DNA of 64,000 nucleotides from the NCBI RefSeq assembly GCF_048569485.1, contig NC_134354.1, positions 689,369,584-689,433,583 on the forward strand. The letters run 5' to 3'. Position 1 is the first letter of the stretch, and each line of letters begins with the position of its first letter. The notes beneath the pieces are model-generated. The model saw nothing but the letters and a program-made list of their open reading frames with translations, was not told the origin of the DNA and searched no databases. Positions 12,001 through 23,390 of this stretch are shown one piece after another. This DNA is from Anomaloglossus baeobatrachus (Eukaryota; Chordata; Amphibia; Anura; Aromobatidae). The position numbers and the translations under genes are program-made.

Positions 12001-14881
12001 TTATATTGATGGCTTACCCCAAAGATAGGCCATGACAACCCCTTAAAAGGTGTTTCCACATATAACTTTTTGACCACATCAGCTTGCTCTACCATAAAAA
12101 AATAATTAAAAAAAAAAAAAATATATATAAATCAGCTATAATCCTCAACCTCTGTTCCAGCGCCAATTTTCAACTCTTACAGCATTAACCTCAAAAATAC
12201 CGCACACGAGACTGCTGCAGCAAATGACTGGCTTCAGTGCTGAGGCCAATGTTGATGGCTGCAGTGTTGATGTAGTCATTGTAGCCGGTCAACAAAGACC
12301 AAGGGCAGCGGTAGAGATCCAGCGCTGAGTAGGGGTCCAAGAGTATAGCAGATTTTATTCATTTTATGTAAAGAAAGCCAACAGGTTTACGAAAAATAAA
12401 TTCATGCGAAAACACTTTTAAAAAGGGGTGGTGAAGACCTATCATTAAAAGGGGTATTCCAATCGCCAAGATCCTATCCCAATATGTAGTACGCATAATA
12501 ATAAAAATATTAGCAAATACCTCCAATTAGAAATGTAGTATAGTTCTCCTGATTCGCAATGTCACTTACCTTATGTGCAGGGCATTGCAGGACCTTATCT
12601 GGCCATTGTTATGACCACTCATATTGAAAGTTAGATAGCTGCTCATGGTCGTAACTATGGTTACCTAAGCTACTGCAATGCCTTGCATATGAGGTAAGCG
12701 ACATGGCTAGCATGGAGAACTATGCTACATTTTTAATTGGAGTTATTTACTACTAATAATATTATTACACCTACTAGGCATGTGGATAGGATGTTGGAGA
12801 CGGGAATACCCCTTTTTTGAGGAGATCAATAGATTGCTATATTGTGGAAAGTCAAAACACAAAGCAATCAGCTGAAAGGGTAGTGGCTCTTCAGAAAGTG
12901 CGGCATCCACTTTACCAGGCACAGCTTTGTATTATTGGTAGTGACTGTGGCAGGTATTCCAGATCAATTCCATTCAATCAATGGGACCGAACTGAAGTAC
13001 TAGGGACAACCACTACCAAAAGTAAAGAGCTGTGCCTGACAAGGATGCAGTGCTGGGTGGAACGGTACAGCCCGTTCAGCAATCGGATCAGCATAGGTGA
13101 TGCAAATCCAACAACCAGTTACAGGCTATTCATTTTCAATCCCGGACAACCCCAAAGTATTAAATTAGTGAATGTTATTCAACCTCCACTTGCCTAAACA
13201 AGAGTTCACAGTGCTATAAACGCTGTCCTAGGAAAGTTTCTAGTTTCTAAAGTTGCTGTTAGCATCGTTTATGGAGACAAGCCGACGGGAAATTAGATTA
13301 TATGGGCCAGAAGGGAGAGACGTTTCCCCTGGATTGTTTTGTGCACACAATAAAGTGATGCTATAAAAGTTAGGCTAAGTTCACATTTCCGTTGATTTGT
13401 ATCAGTCACATGCGTCGCTTGACGCATGTGACTGATGCGCTGTTCAACGCTGTACAACGGATGACAAAGAACAGAATTCTTTGTCGGATTCCGTTGTGTG
13501 CGGGGGGCGGAGTTCGGGGGCAGAGCCGAGCGGGGGGCGGGGCCAGGCGCTGAGGATGTCAGTGGAAGTGCTGCGGTCTGCATGGCTGGGGACAGGTGAG
13601 TGTATGTGTGAGTGAGTGAGTGTGTGTATGTGCATGTATGTATGTATGTATGTATGTATGTGTGTGCACATGCAAAGTGCGGGAGGGGGCGGAGCCGAGC
13701 GGGGGGCGGGGCCAGGCGCTGAGGATGTCAGTGGAAGTGCTGCGGTCTGCATGGCTGGGGACAGGTGAGTGTATGTGTGAGTGAGTGAGTGTATGTGCAT
13801 GTATGTATGTATGTATGTATGTATGTGTGTGCACATGCAAAGTGCGGGAGGGGGCGGAGCCGAGCGGGGGGCGGGGCAAGGCGCTGAGGATGTCAGTAGA
13901 AGTGCTGCGGTCTGCATGGCTGGGGACAGGTGAGTGTATGTGTGAGTGAGTGAGTGTGTGTATGTGCATGTATGTATGTATGTATGTATGTATGTGTGTG
14001 CACATGCAAAGTGCGGGAGGGGGCGGAGCCGAGCGGGGGGCGGGGCCAGGCGCTGAGGATGTCAGTAGAAGTGCTGCGGTCTGCATGGCTGGGGACAGGT
14101 GAGTGTATGTGTGAGTGAGTGTGTGTATGTGCATGTATGTATGTATGTATGTATGTATGTGTGTGTGTGTGCACATGCAAAGTGCGGGAGGGGGCGGAGC
14201 CGAGCAGGGGGCGGGGCCAGACGAGGGTGTCAGTGCTTGTCTGCATGGCTGAGGACAGGTGTGTGTGTGTGTGTGTACATACATGTGCGGAGTGCGGGAG
14301 GGGGCGGGGCTGAGCGGGGAAGTGTCGGCCTCCCTGCACACGTAACCAGCCTAAATATCGGGTAACAGCAAAGCACCCGATGTTTACCTTGGTTACCCGA
14401 TATTTACCTTGGTTACGGGCCTACCGCTGGCTCCTTGCACCGTAACCAGGGTAAATATCGGGTAACCAACCAAAGCTGGTGACGTGTGCAGGGAGCCAGA
14501 GAGCATGCGCAGCGAAATCCGACGGATCTCGCTGCTCAAAAAACGTTACATGCTGCGTTCCCCCCGCCCGGCGGTCAGTCGTTCCACGACTGATCAGTTG
14601 GGCGGAGGGTGCAACGCAGCATCATCAGTCACAATCCGCTGCTCATACAAGTCTATGGGAGCAGCGGAATCCGCTAAACGGATTCCGCTGTTTACAAGAG
14701 CAGCGGATTGTGACTGATAGATTTTAGCGGAAATGTGAACTTAGCCTTATGGGGGAAGATCATGTATTATATTATACATCTAATCAAGAAAACCAAACAA
14801 ACCTGTAACCAAAAGATCTGTGATATTACACATAGAAATAGAGAGGACAGGCTACGTACCCGGAGAGTTAGGATTCCACAT
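6059..14881 (-). CDS. prr13: Proline-rich protein 13 (spliced gene)
   Basis: Four coding exons on the minus strand: 14860-14881, 8690-9018, an optional 8210-8413, and 6059-6094. The product begins MWNPNSPGQPAYPPNP, continues as PGYPPGQP-type repeats, then a lysine-rich block DKKMRKKLKKAHKAHKHG, and ends GYSSSSSSSSD. Human PRR13 has the same plan: an MWNPN start, a proline-rich middle, a DKKMQKKMKKAHKK block and a serine/aspartate tail. Length is 128 residues without the extra exon and 196 with it; human PRR13 is 148. The human protein, also called TXR1, has been reported to lower thrombospondin-1 expression and affect taxane resistance; no enzymatic domain is present. Introns hold a hAT element and several MITEs. 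The identification rests on matching start, middle and end with compatible splice phases. Confidence 0.82.
6095..7458. other. prr13 intron with a dispersed repeat at about 6640-7085
   Basis: This is intronic if the prr13 model is right. The part from about 6640 to 7085 resembles 56230-56668 and 41290-41520, sharing a stretch with CAGTTTTCTCTGCTGCAGAT and ending near TTCCCTTTAAA. It is an old frog-type dispersed element of unknown class. The remainder shows nothing recognisable. Confidence 0.5.
7459..8022. mobile_element. Harbinger-like MITE, GC-rich interior
   Basis: Terminal inverted repeats are AAAGGCTGCTTTACACC on the left and AAGGGGCTTTACACGG inward from the right. The interior shares GGAGGGGCGGAGATGAGCGG-like sequence with the copies at 18.5, 22.6, 52.3, 54.2, 59.1 and 63.2 kb. 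It lies in the last prr13 intron. Target duplication is unclear here. Confidence 0.6.
8210..8413 (-). CDS. prr13: Duplicated prr13 exon (exon B)
   Basis: This 204-nt exon is exactly 68 codons with no stop. It has an acceptor (TTTACCTGCAG ending at 8414) and a donor (GTGAGTATTGG from 8209). It encodes PDYPSGQPVYPPGQPAYPP, further proline-rich sequence, then DKKMRKKMKKAHKHGR, a clear copy of the 3' two thirds of the exon at 8690-9018. Homology continues about 17 bases into the intron after the donor. Splicing after the main exon keeps frame; splicing directly from the start-codon exon would create an immediate stop. It is either a cassette exon or a recently silent duplicate; the open frame and intact sites favour the former. 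Confidence 0.7.
8690..9018 (-). CDS. prr13: prr13 main proline-rich exon (exon A)
   Basis: The acceptor TTAATTCCTAAACAG ends at 9019 and the donor GTGAGTATCGG begins at 8689. The 329-nt exon starts with two bases that complete the glycine codon begun in the previous exon. It encodes QPAYPPNPAYPPN, tandem PGQPxYPPG motifs, and MDKKMRKKLKKAHKAHKHG ahead of the donor. The lysine/histidine-rich end is the most conserved PRR13 block and may serve nuclear targeting (inference). Confidence 0.85.
9019..9420. other. prr13 intron, no feature recognised
   Basis: AT-rich intron sequence just upstream of exon A, in gene orientation. No element is recognised before the CR1-like tail. Confidence 0.4.
9421..9512 (+). 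repeat. CR1-like LINE/SINE 3' tail
   Basis: The stretch AAGGTTGAACTAGATGATGG, with the following CCTAGGTCTTTCTTCAACC and TATGTAAC, has the GGTTGAACTAGATGGACC signature of CR1-type 3' ends. The same tail in reverse orientation is at 22561-22635. Confidence 0.55.
10378..10835. repeat. Degenerate ~22-bp minisatellite with CTATATA cores
   Basis: Variants of GGGGGCTATATACCAGGATG recur roughly every 20-24 bp, about 20 times. Almost every unit keeps GCTATATA. Confidence 0.8.
10927..11142. mobile_element. 216-bp palindromic MITE with perfect TTA duplication
   Basis: TTA at 10924-10926 and 11143-11145 flank GGGTGCTTTCACATCAGCG and its near-complement CACTGATGTGAAAGCACCC. The arms continue inward through GGCAGAGCGGCGAAAT-type sequence, so most of the element can fold. 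It is nested in the hAT. Confidence 0.8.
11248..12448. other. Intronic sequence with one small hairpin
   Basis: No gene is recognised. GGGTAAGCCATCAATATAA near 11950 and its complement near 12000-12020 form a hairpin, probably a small MITE remnant. A-rich runs surround it. Confidence 0.4.
12449..12814. mobile_element. MITE with GGGGTATTCC ends
   Basis: Left end AAGGGGTATTCCAATCGCC is preceded by TTAA; the right end, read inward, is AAAGGGGTATTCCCGTC. Internal arms pair partly (AGGATAGGATGTTGG with CCAAGATCCTATCC). The right-hand TTAA is not intact. Confidence 0.5.
12898..13056. repeat. Foldback repeat
   Basis: GCATCCACTTTACCAGGCAC... on the left pairs with the complement of CACTACCAAAAGTAAAGAGC... 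on the right; arms are about 45 bp with mismatches. This explains the 126-codon open frame here, which matches no protein I recognise. Confidence 0.5.
13537..14310. repeat. 165-170 bp tandem units with (TATG)n
   Basis: GGGGCCAGGCGCTGAGGATG recurs at about 13538, 13707 and 14042, with a one-base variant near 13872 and a degenerate copy near 14212. Each unit holds a TATG microsatellite of varying length, so copy and microsatellite lengths are likely variable. Confidence 0.85.
14341..14470. repeat. GGTAACC/ATATCGGG module, copy 1
   Basis: Alternating inverted copies of CGTAACCAGGGTAAATATCG and TTACCTTGGTTACCCGATAT. The same module occurs in two other MITEs at 29619-29783 and 55192-55326. Confidence 0.75.
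14860..14881 (-). CDS. prr13: prr13 start-codon exon
   Basis: The exon spans 14860-14905. The acceptor TTGGCTTTGTCTAG ends at 14906, and 24 bases of 5' UTR precede ATG at 14881-14879. The coding part reads M-W-N-P-N-S-P plus one base of glycine, then donor GTACGT from 14859. The MWNPN start is diagnostic for PRR13, and the phase-1 junction matches the two leading bases of exon A. Confidence 0.8.
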
Positions 14882-15217
14882 GGTTTTTCTTTCAGATGAT
14901 TCTTACTAGACAAAGCCAAAAAAATATAAAACTTGCAAATTAGATTATTACAGTAGAAGTAATATTTATTTCTAGCATTAAGTTGTATCTATCACTGCAA
15001 GTATGCATCAGGTTACAACAGCCATGATTAGGGTGTCATCAGGATATCCTAGGTCTCAACAATTAATGCAAAAGCTTTATAAAAAAAAAAAAAAAAAAAA
15101 AGGATCAAGGTCTTTAAGATGATAATAAATAAAGTCTGAATATGTACAAATTACTGAGATAGGAGACGGCCAGGGTCTAAAGGGAAGGGGGGCCCGAACA
15201 ACTGGCGAAATGTCTTA

Positions 15218-15726
15218 GGCTGCTTTCACACCTCCGGTATTAGCAGAGCCGGCCAATCCAGCTCTAAAACCTATGCAACGGATGCGGCGACAGAACCGCA
15301 TCCTTTGCATAAGTTTTTTACATGAGGCCCGTCCGTTTTTTACCGCTTGCGGTAGGCTACTGAGCATGCGCAGTGGAAAAAAACGCATGCGGCGACTGGA
15401 TGCGGTGTTTGCCCCAGGACGCCGCATGTGGCGTCCATCATAGGCATGCATTGCAAATCGCGCCACATCGACCGAATGCGGCGAGATGCGTTTTTTTTTT
15501 GCCGGACAAAAAAGCGTGCCAGGCAACGTTCCATCCGGTCGCCGCATCGGCTAAATCTGCAGCATGCGACAAAAAACAGACGGAACGCAAGCCCATACGG
15601 CACAATACGGCACTAATGTAAGTCTATGCAAAAAACCCGCAACCGGAGGCAAAAAAAACGGTTGCGGTTTTTCTGCAAAGCGCCGGATTGTGCCGCACAG
15701 GAAAAACCGGATCTGTGAAAGCAGCC
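15218..15726. mobile_element. 509-bp MITE with TTA duplication
   Basis: TTA at 15215-15217 and 15727-15729; termini GGCTGCTTTCACACCTCCGG and GGATCTGTGAAAGCAGCC. The interior is rich in GATGCGGCGA-like sequence. Short open frames inside are incidental. Confidence 0.8.
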
Positions 15727-15920
15727 TTACCGGTATCCATCATAAATCCAGTGGCAACAGCAACACTAAGAGGAGAGGGATGGGGCCGTACTGGAATCAT
15801 CTGCACTCTACCAAAAATGCTGGAAGGGGCCTTGTTCCGCCCCTCTAGTGTTGATGCTGCCACTGACTCTATGATGCAGGTAACAGCACTGTAGGGAGGG
15901 AGTCACGCACACTGAGCCTG

Positions 15921-16334
15921 CTATGTGCCCATGGGACATTGTACCTCCGGATATATCCGCAGGTACGTCCGCAGGTTTCCCGCAGAAGCTCCCCGGAATC
16001 CGCAGCTATCCATAGCTTCGGGATTCCAGCGAAATATCTGCAGAAAACCTGTGGACATTCATGCAACTTACCTGCGGAAGCCCCGGCCTCTATCTCCATA
16101 GTGGAGGCCAGGAATTCCGCAGATATTTCCACAGGAATAATTGACATGCAGTTACGTGCAGTTGCGGGACGTCCGCAGCAGCACATATCCGCAGCATAGA
16201 CACAGCACTCCCCACGCCCCATAAAATGGGGAGTGTCTGTACTTGCTAAAACCTGCGGCTTTATCTAGAAAATCCAGATAAATCCGCAGGTTTTCCGCGG
16301 CAAAATCCGCGGGTACAATGTCCCGTGGGCACAG
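15921..16334. mobile_element. MITE with GTGCCCATGGGACATT ends
   Basis: CTATGTGCCCATGGGACATT on the left pairs with AATGTCCCGTGGGCACAG on the right. The interior is packed with ATCCGCAGG/CCGCGG motifs, like the MITEs at 57192-57561 and 62763-63151. Confidence 0.65.
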
Positions 16335-18206
16335 TACAGGGGGAGGAAGGAGGGTGTTCTGTCCCCGAGAGACGCTTTCACGCTCCTCATCTGGATCCGC
16401 AGAACAGGAGTCTGAGTGACACAGCACACTTCCTCCTCCCCTACAGGCCGTGCAGGAGGAGCAGAGGTAATCATGAGGCAGGAGGAGAGAACTGGGCTTT
16501 GTCTCCTCACGGCCTCTGTCAGGAGCCCCTTATACAGTAAGACACTGCACACAATGGGGTCTCATCCCTTGTCAGCCAATCACAGACTGGAGCTAATGAG
16601 CACATCTATAAGAGGCTGACGGGGGATGTAGAAGAAGTGTTCTCTTTGCCTTGGAGTCACATCTTGGGGCAGGAAACTGCAGAAAAGGACCAGAGACAAG
16701 TCTCATTGCAAGAGTCAGTCATGTCCGCCAATTACAGACGTGATAGCCTCGGTGTACATAGCAAAGGAGCGGCTGCCTGCTAATGACCTGTACTAGCCAT
16801 CATGTGCCTGGTAACATGTTACATGCCACTATCAATCTCTGGCTTGCACGACGGCGTGTCATTCCACTTCCCATCAGCATGCATGTGAAGTTATCATGGG
16901 GCACCGATGGGGTGCCATGACAGTCGGGGTCTGCTGATGACACCGGCTTAATAAGATTGTGACTAATGAGATCCTATGATGATGGGAGGAGCTATATAAA
17001 GAGGGAGGAGCTTAAGAAAGAGCTCTTCCCCCCCATCATCATAGAATCTCATCAGCACCAACTGCCATCTCCTATCTCAGTAATGGGAAAGTCTTCACCT
17101 CAGAATTTTGATAATGACTGATCAATCCTGGCAGATTTATGCACTAAAAATTAAAATGACGGTTACGCTTTAGGCTGCATTTCTATTCAAACATTATTGT
17201 GAACAACCATTCATAGGAACGCTCATTTCATGATAACCTTGTGGTGTAAACAGGCTGCCGATCACCCAATGAATGAGGAAAAAAGCTCATTATTCTGGAA
17301 AAGGGATTGTTTTTTTGTTGCTCAAAAGATCATCGTTTGTGGCAGAACATCGTCCTGTATTATCAAGACATGCACGGCCAGGACCAATGGCAGCCTATGT
17401 GCACTGAGATGTATTACATTGTTTAGTGTGGTCTGCCTGTGTAAACAGGATATTAAACAGCTGTCCATTGGTAAGTATTTACCACTTAGTTGTTTAGTGC
17501 CAAAAAACACCTTCACTTATATAACAGATCTATGTACATTTAGCCAGTGATAGAATTTGGTTTTATAGCTTCAGATTCATCAACATCGGCATTAGTTCCT
17601 TCTTGATGAGGGGCGGGCTGGAGTCAGACGTTCCCGATTCATGAAGAAGTGAACACCTCTTTATTAATCAGAGCGTCTGGCGAGTGGCGTGCGCTTCCCT
17701 GCGCTCTGCCACAAATCTCACTCTAGTCAGGTACTGGAGTGAGATATCTGGCACAGGGGGGGGTTGGGGGGGGGGACACCACAGCACATCAATTACTGGC
17801 CGTAGCTGGTATATAGCATAAGATGCCTGTGCGGTCAGGTGGGGTATACGGGATGTCATCACTGCGGCCACATGAACACAGGACCGGACAGACACCATAC
17901 AGCAGTGCGGGGGGAGTAAATCAGCAAGTCCAGCTTTCTTTGGAAATTTTATTATTACATTCTATGTGCACATTTTTTTTCCTACATCTTGGAAATCCCC
18001 TTTAAATTGGAACAGCGATGACCACATGGGAACAAAAAATGTATCTGTCACTACCACAGAAGAAAAGTAGCTAGAAATGTATCACTTCTCAAGGATGTCT
18101 GACTGGACACATTTATGATACAGAGGCAGGATTGTGGACGTGGGATGTTCTCTGTGCAAAGTACAGAGACAGATCATCAAATATGTAAGAAGAAAAAAAA
18201 GGGCTG
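16335..18206. other. Presumed prr13 intron 1, mostly unrecognised
   Basis: A foldback at about 16931-17058 has arms around CTATGATGATGGG and CCCATCATCATAG. No gene is recognised in the rest. Confidence 0.4.
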
Positions 18207-18316
<110 letters not shown>

Positions 18317-18360
18317 GTCTTATCGAGCTCCTCTATAGTGAATGTCTAGTTTCGACTCTT

Positions 18361-18478
18361 TGAGCAAAACTCTTGTCTTGCAGCGCTGGAGGTCAGGGTT
18401 CAAATCCAATCAAAGGTCTATATGGGGTTTGTATCTCCCTGTGTCTGGGTTTCCTCCCACAATCCAAATACATAAGAG
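18361..18478 (+). repeat. V-SINE-like tRNA-derived SINE, truncated
   Basis: GCAGCGCTGG...GGTTCAAATCC matches a pol III B box (GGTTCAANNCC). It is followed by GGGTTTGTATCTCCCTGTGT and GGTTTCCTCCCACAATCCAA, the conserved central core of V-SINEs. The 3' end meets the next MITE and no A box is clear. Confidence 0.65.
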
Positions 18479-18479
18479 C

Positions 18480-19027
18480 ACTTCACAAGCTGCGATATCG
18501 CTAGCGAGCGTACCCGCCCGCGTCGGTTGTGCGTCACGGGCAAATCGCTGCCCGTGGCCACAACATCACTTACACCCGTCACACGGACTTACCTTCCCTG
18601 CGACGTCGCTCTGGCCGGTGATCCGCCTCCTTTCTAAGGGGGCGGTTCGTGCGGCGTCACAGCGACGTCACACGGTAGCCGTCCAATAGAAGCGGAGGGG
18701 CGGAGATGAGCGGGCGGAACATGCCGCCCACCCACTTCCTTCCCTATTGCCAGTGGACGCAGGTAAGGAGATGTTCGTCGTTCCTGCGGTGTCACACATA
18801 GCGATGTGTGATGCCGCAGGAACGACAAACAACCAGCGGCATGCACCACCAACGATATTATGAAAAGGAGCGACGTGTCAACGATTTTTGACGTTTTTCC
18901 GATCGTTGATCGTCGCTCCTTGGTGTCACACGCTGCGATGTCGCTAACTGTGCCAGATGTGCATCACTAACACCGTGACCCCGACGATATATCGTTAGCG
19001 ATGTCGCAGGGTGTAAAGCCCCCTTTA
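18480..19027. mobile_element. Harbinger-like MITE
   Basis: Same family as the copies at 22.6 and 59.1 kb. The right end GATGTCGCAGGGTGTAAAGC is intact, while the left end has decayed (CACTTCACAAGCTGCGATAT). Confidence 0.6.
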
Positions 19028-19181
19028 CATGGGGGAATTGGATTGTGAAAGAGGCTGATGTGAATGGTGACAGTCTCTGTACATCTCCATGGAATGTAAT
19101 GGCGATTATAAGGAGCCAGAAATAAATCAAGTCTATAATATCAAGAGTTTTCTAATGTGTGTTATTTCCTCACAGCCTTTA

Positions 19182-21480
19182 GGCTATGTTCACACACTGC
19201 ATCTTTTACTCCGTTTTTGATGTCACAAAGATGCACCTAAATGCATGTATTTCTTTCTCCCAGCAAAGTCTATGAGATTTCTATTTTGCTGTCTACACAG
19301 TGCATCTTTTTTTGGCTGCGTTTTTGAAGACGCAGCCAAGGTGCAACATGTCAGTTCTTTTTGCGTCTTGTCCCTGCGTTTCAGAGGACTTGCAGATCAA
19401 TCCCCTGCTGACTCTGAGTTGGTGGGGGATTGATCCCTGATACCTGGCTAGATGCCAGTTCCCATAAAAATGAATGGGAACCAGAATCTCGCGCAAAGCG
19501 ATAGGAGCAAGCGCTTCATACTTACCGAATCATTGTCACGGCTGTCACACTGCTCCCGCGGCCAGTCATTTACTTCCCGGGCCGCTCATTACCTTCATTC
19601 AATATGCACTGCTTCCCCCGCTCACCGGTTGCTGTTATAGATTGCAGTCAGAGGAGCCCCCACCTTGAGTGACAGTATGTCTGACTGCAACCAATCACTG
19701 ACGCCGGTGGGCGGGTCTATAATTGCACAGTAAAATAAATTTAAAAAAAAAAAAATTGCGTAGGATCCCCCATATTTTGATGCCAGCACAGATAAAGCCC
19801 AACAGCTAGGAGCTGGTATTCTCAGGTTGGGGACACCCATGTTTATTGGGCACCGCCCAGCCTAAAAATATGTGTCAGCAGCTGCCCGGAATTGTCGCAT
19901 CCATTAGATGCAACAGTCCTGGCACTTTACCCGACTCTTCCCGCATTGCCCTGGTGCTTTGGCAAATCGGGATAATAAGGAGTTAATAGCAGCCCACAGC
20001 TGTCACTTAGTTCTAGATTAGTAATGGCAGGCATCTATCCGAGACACCCCCCATCACTAATATATAAGTAAAATGAAATAAACACAAACACAGAAATAAT
20101 GCTTTATTTGGAATAAAACACAAAAAAGAACCCTCTTTCACCACTTTATTAACATCAACACAACCCTCTAGGTCCGACGTAATCCACTCGAGGTTCCAAT
20201 ACGCTTCCAGCACTGCTACACTGCACTGCTCTGAAGCTCACATCGAGCGCCATAGAACAGGACTGCCCGCTGTGAAGTTTAGGCCACAACTGAAGTGAGC
20301 CGTACACTCAGCAGTGACATCACTCAGGTTAGCTGTGGCCACAGCATGGCCACAGCCTCCACTTGTGACAGCAAATCACCTGAGTGATGTCCCGCTGATC
20401 GCACAGCTCACTTCAATTGCAGCCTGATTTGCGGTCACAGGTGGAGAACTCCAGCTGTTGCCACGGGTAACCTGAGTGATGTCACCGCTTATCGCAAGGC
20501 TCACTTCAGTTGCTGTGTGGAGCTCATAGCGGGCAGTCTTGTTGTATGGCGCTCACTGTGAGCTTCAGATATGTAGCAGTACAGGAAGCATCATGGGACC
20601 TCATGTGGATTACGTTGGATCTGGAGGGGTGTTTTGGGGAGGTTAATAAAGTGGTGAAAAAGGGTGCTTTTTTGTTTTTTATTTCAAATAAAGGATTTTT
20701 TTGGGTGTTTGTGTTTATTTACCATCACTTACAGATTAGTGATGGGGAGGGATCTTATAGACGCCTGCCATCACTAAGCTAGAGCTTAGTAGCAGCTGTG
20801 GGCTGTTATTAACCCCTTATTACCTCGATTGCCACTGCACCAGGAAGAGCCAGGCCCAGTGCCAGAATTGGCGCATCATATGGATGCGCCACTTCTGGGG
20901 CGGCTGTGGGCTGCTATTGTTAGGCTGGAAAGGGCCAAATAACGATGGCCCTTCCCACCCTAATAATATCAGGCCCAGTTGTCTGCTGCACCTTTACTGG
21001 TTTCAGAAAAATGGGGGGGACCCCACGTCATTTTTTTAAATAAATCAAAATAATTAAAAAAAAAAAAAAAAAGTGTGGGATCCCCTCTATTTTTCATAAC
21101 TAGCCAAGGGACAGCAGATAGCTGAGGGTTGCAGCCTGCAGCTGCTGCTGTTCCTGTGCTGGATATAAAATAATGGAGGGTACTCCACATCATTTTTTAA
21201 GCAAAAAAAAATAAAAAAAAACACTTGGCCAAGCTAGCTATCCCTCTATCAAGCTATTCTGTTATTTTTTTCTATTCTTTCTTATCTATTCTATATGTTT
21301 TATCTATTATCTATCTTTTCTAGCAATTATCCTATCGTTGTTTCTCCTTTAAAAAACGCATTAAAAAAGGGGCAAAAACGTCATGTGTTTTTTTGGGCCA
21401 CAAACTGCATTTTCTGAGACCACAGGAAAAAGATGCAGTCATGCACTCAAAAAAAAAGATGCAATGTGTGAATATAGAGA
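19182..21480. mobile_element. 2.3-kb foldback element
   Basis: TTA at 19179-19181 precedes GGCTATGTTCACACACTGC; the right end reads GATGCAATGTGTGAATATAG. Inside, ATAATAAGGAGTTAATAGCA near 19970 is inverted at about 20810, and the segment around CATCACTAATATATAAG near 20050 is inverted near 20730. Most of 19.7-21.2 kb is therefore two degenerate opposing arms. Confidence 0.6.
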
Positions 21481-22110
21481 ATCTCCGCTTGCTGTAAGCA
21501 AATGGTAACATTCTAGCCTACGGCCAGAGAGTGAAAATCTGTCCTGGATGTGTGATCACCACAAAAGGCATACATTGAGATCAGAGCTTTCAAGGATAGA
21601 TGATAACTAATGATGGGTGAAAGCGCTCCCACTGCTCTTTACTCGAATGAGCATTCGAATTTGAAAATGCTTGAAATTCCCACTGACTTCCAATACTCGG
21701 TACTCGAGTCATGTCGGACTCAATGAGTCACGTCAACTCTATGCTCACTCGAGTAACGAGCAGTGTGAGCACGTTCGCTTGTCACTAATGATTACTTATA
21801 GGTCAGTGGGGGGTGGGTGGGACACAATTGGGACCCGCGCTGATCGGCAGATTGAGAAATTTTTATCCTCATTACAAAATGACATGGCAGGTTGGACGCC
21901 CAACAGCTCCGCCATTCATTCCCCTTTGGGCTGCCAGAAAAAGGCAAGTGCAGCGCTCGGTATCCACATAGGGAATAAACAGAGCAGCAGTTGAATATGT
22001 GCACTGCTGCACCTTTCTTCCAGGGATAAAATTATACCATTCTGCGCAAAACTGTGAGGGTCACAGATGTCGGACCTCCTCCAAACATCAAGTTATCACT
22101 AGTGACAATT

Positions 22111-22337
22111 GAGCACTACCATGCTTGGGTGCTCAAAACGAGCAATCAGACGTTTGTATGGTCTCTACTTGAGTATCAAGCGTAATGGAAGTCAAAGGGG
22201 AACTCAAGCATTTTTTCAGAAGATCTTCTGGAGAAATGCTTGAGTTTCCCATTGATTTCTATTACACTCAGCACTCGAATAGAGCTCATCCAAGCATCCG
22301 ATTGCTTGTTTTGAGCATTCAAGCATGGTAGTGCTTG
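22111..22337. repeat. Foldback repeat
   Basis: AGCACTACCATGCTTGGGTG on the left pairs with CAAGCATGGTAGTGCT on the right. Arms are about 100 bp around the centre TCAGAAGATCTTCTGG, near 22210. Similar sequence with ACTCGAATGAGC precedes it from 21600. Confidence 0.65.
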
Positions 22338-22560
22338 CTCATCACGAGAGATGAGCGGTTCTTTGGAGCTTCGATGGCAACAAACGAGCCTAGCCTCCAC
22401 AGGCTCGATCCGGACTCAAACCCAGGAGCAAGTCACTGATTGGCAGTTTGTGACTTCGCCCACATACAGCCAGCCAGGCAGCAGCAGATCACTTCCAGGG
22501 GAGGATGGGCAAAGTTTTTTGGAGTTGCAGACTACATGTAATCGAGCTGTTACCCCCAGT

Positions 22561-23390
22561 GTTACATAGTTTCTTAGGTTGAAAAAAGACCTAGGTCCAT
22601 CTAGTTCAACCTTCCTTCACCAATTCTACATTTTGTCCCTTAAGCGGGCTTTACACACTGCGACATCGCTAGCCGATGCTAGCGATGTCGAGCGCGATAG
22701 CACCCGCCCCCATCGTATGGCCGATATGTGGTGATCGCTGCCGTAGCGAACATTATCGCTACGGCAGCGTCACACGCACATACCTGCTCTGCGACATCGC
22801 TATGACCGGCGAACCTCCTCCTTTCTAAGGGGGCGGTTCATTCAGCGTCACAGCGACGTCACTAAGCGGCCGCCCAATCAAAGCGGAGGGGCGGAGATGA
22901 GCGGGACGAACCTCCCACCCACCTTCTTCCTTCCTCTTTTCCGGTGGACGCAGGTAAGGAGAGGTTCCTCGTTCCTGCGGTGTCACACATAGCGATGTTT
23001 GCTGCCGCAGGAGTGACGAACTACATCGCTACTGCAGCAGCAACGATAATTGGGAATAGGGCGGCATGTCACTGATTAGCGAATTTGAACGTTTTTGCGA
23101 CGATTCAAAATAGCTAATAGGTGTCACACACAACGACATCGCTAACGCGGCCGGATGTGCGTCACAAATTCCGTGACCCCAACAACATCACTTTAGCGAT
23201 CTCGTAGCGTGTAAAGCCACCTTAAGTCACTTATAACTAACAATGTTGTGTGTAGTGAGGAAATCATCCAGCCCTTTATAAAAAGCTGTTATAGTATCTG
23301 CCTTTACTACCTCTTGTGGTCGGTATTCCACAGTCTGACTGCTCTAACTGTAAAGAACCCTTTCCTATTTAGCTGCCGAAATCGCTTTTG
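22561..23390 (-). repeat. CR1-like repeat split by a MITE
   Basis: GGTTGAAAAAAGACCTAGGT at 22578 is the reverse of the CR1-like tail at 9.4 kb. The repeat stops at TGTCCCTTAA (22643) and resumes at TTAAGTCACTTATAAC (23222), on either side of a MITE. Confidence 0.5.
22644..23221. mobile_element. Harbinger-like MITE inside the CR1-like repeat
   Basis: Ends GCGGGCTTTACACACTGCG and CGTAGCGTGTAAAGCCACC are flanked by TTAA on both sides (22640-22643, 23222-23225), compatible with a TTA or TAA duplication. It is clearly younger than the repeat it splits. Confidence 0.75.

Larger units (their letters stand above)
13373..14746. mobile_element. MITE with TTA duplication and internal tandem array
   Basis: TTA at 13370-13372 and 14747-14749 flank GGCTAAGTTCACATTTCCG and its complement CGGAAATGTGAACTTAGCC. 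The interior has four to five copies of a roughly 165-170 bp unit (13.54-14.3 kb) and a GGTAACC/TATC module. It lies about 110 bp past the prr13 start-codon exon. Confidence 0.8.

Noticed and set aside
12817-13197. 126-codon plus-strand frame as a possible gene
   Set aside because: Overlaps a foldback repeat, and the amino-acid sequence shows no domain or composition typical of a protein.
8210-14881. Splicing of the prr13 start-codon exon directly to exon B
   Set aside because: The phase-1 junction would give GCC TGA, an immediate stop. Exon B can be in frame only after exon A.
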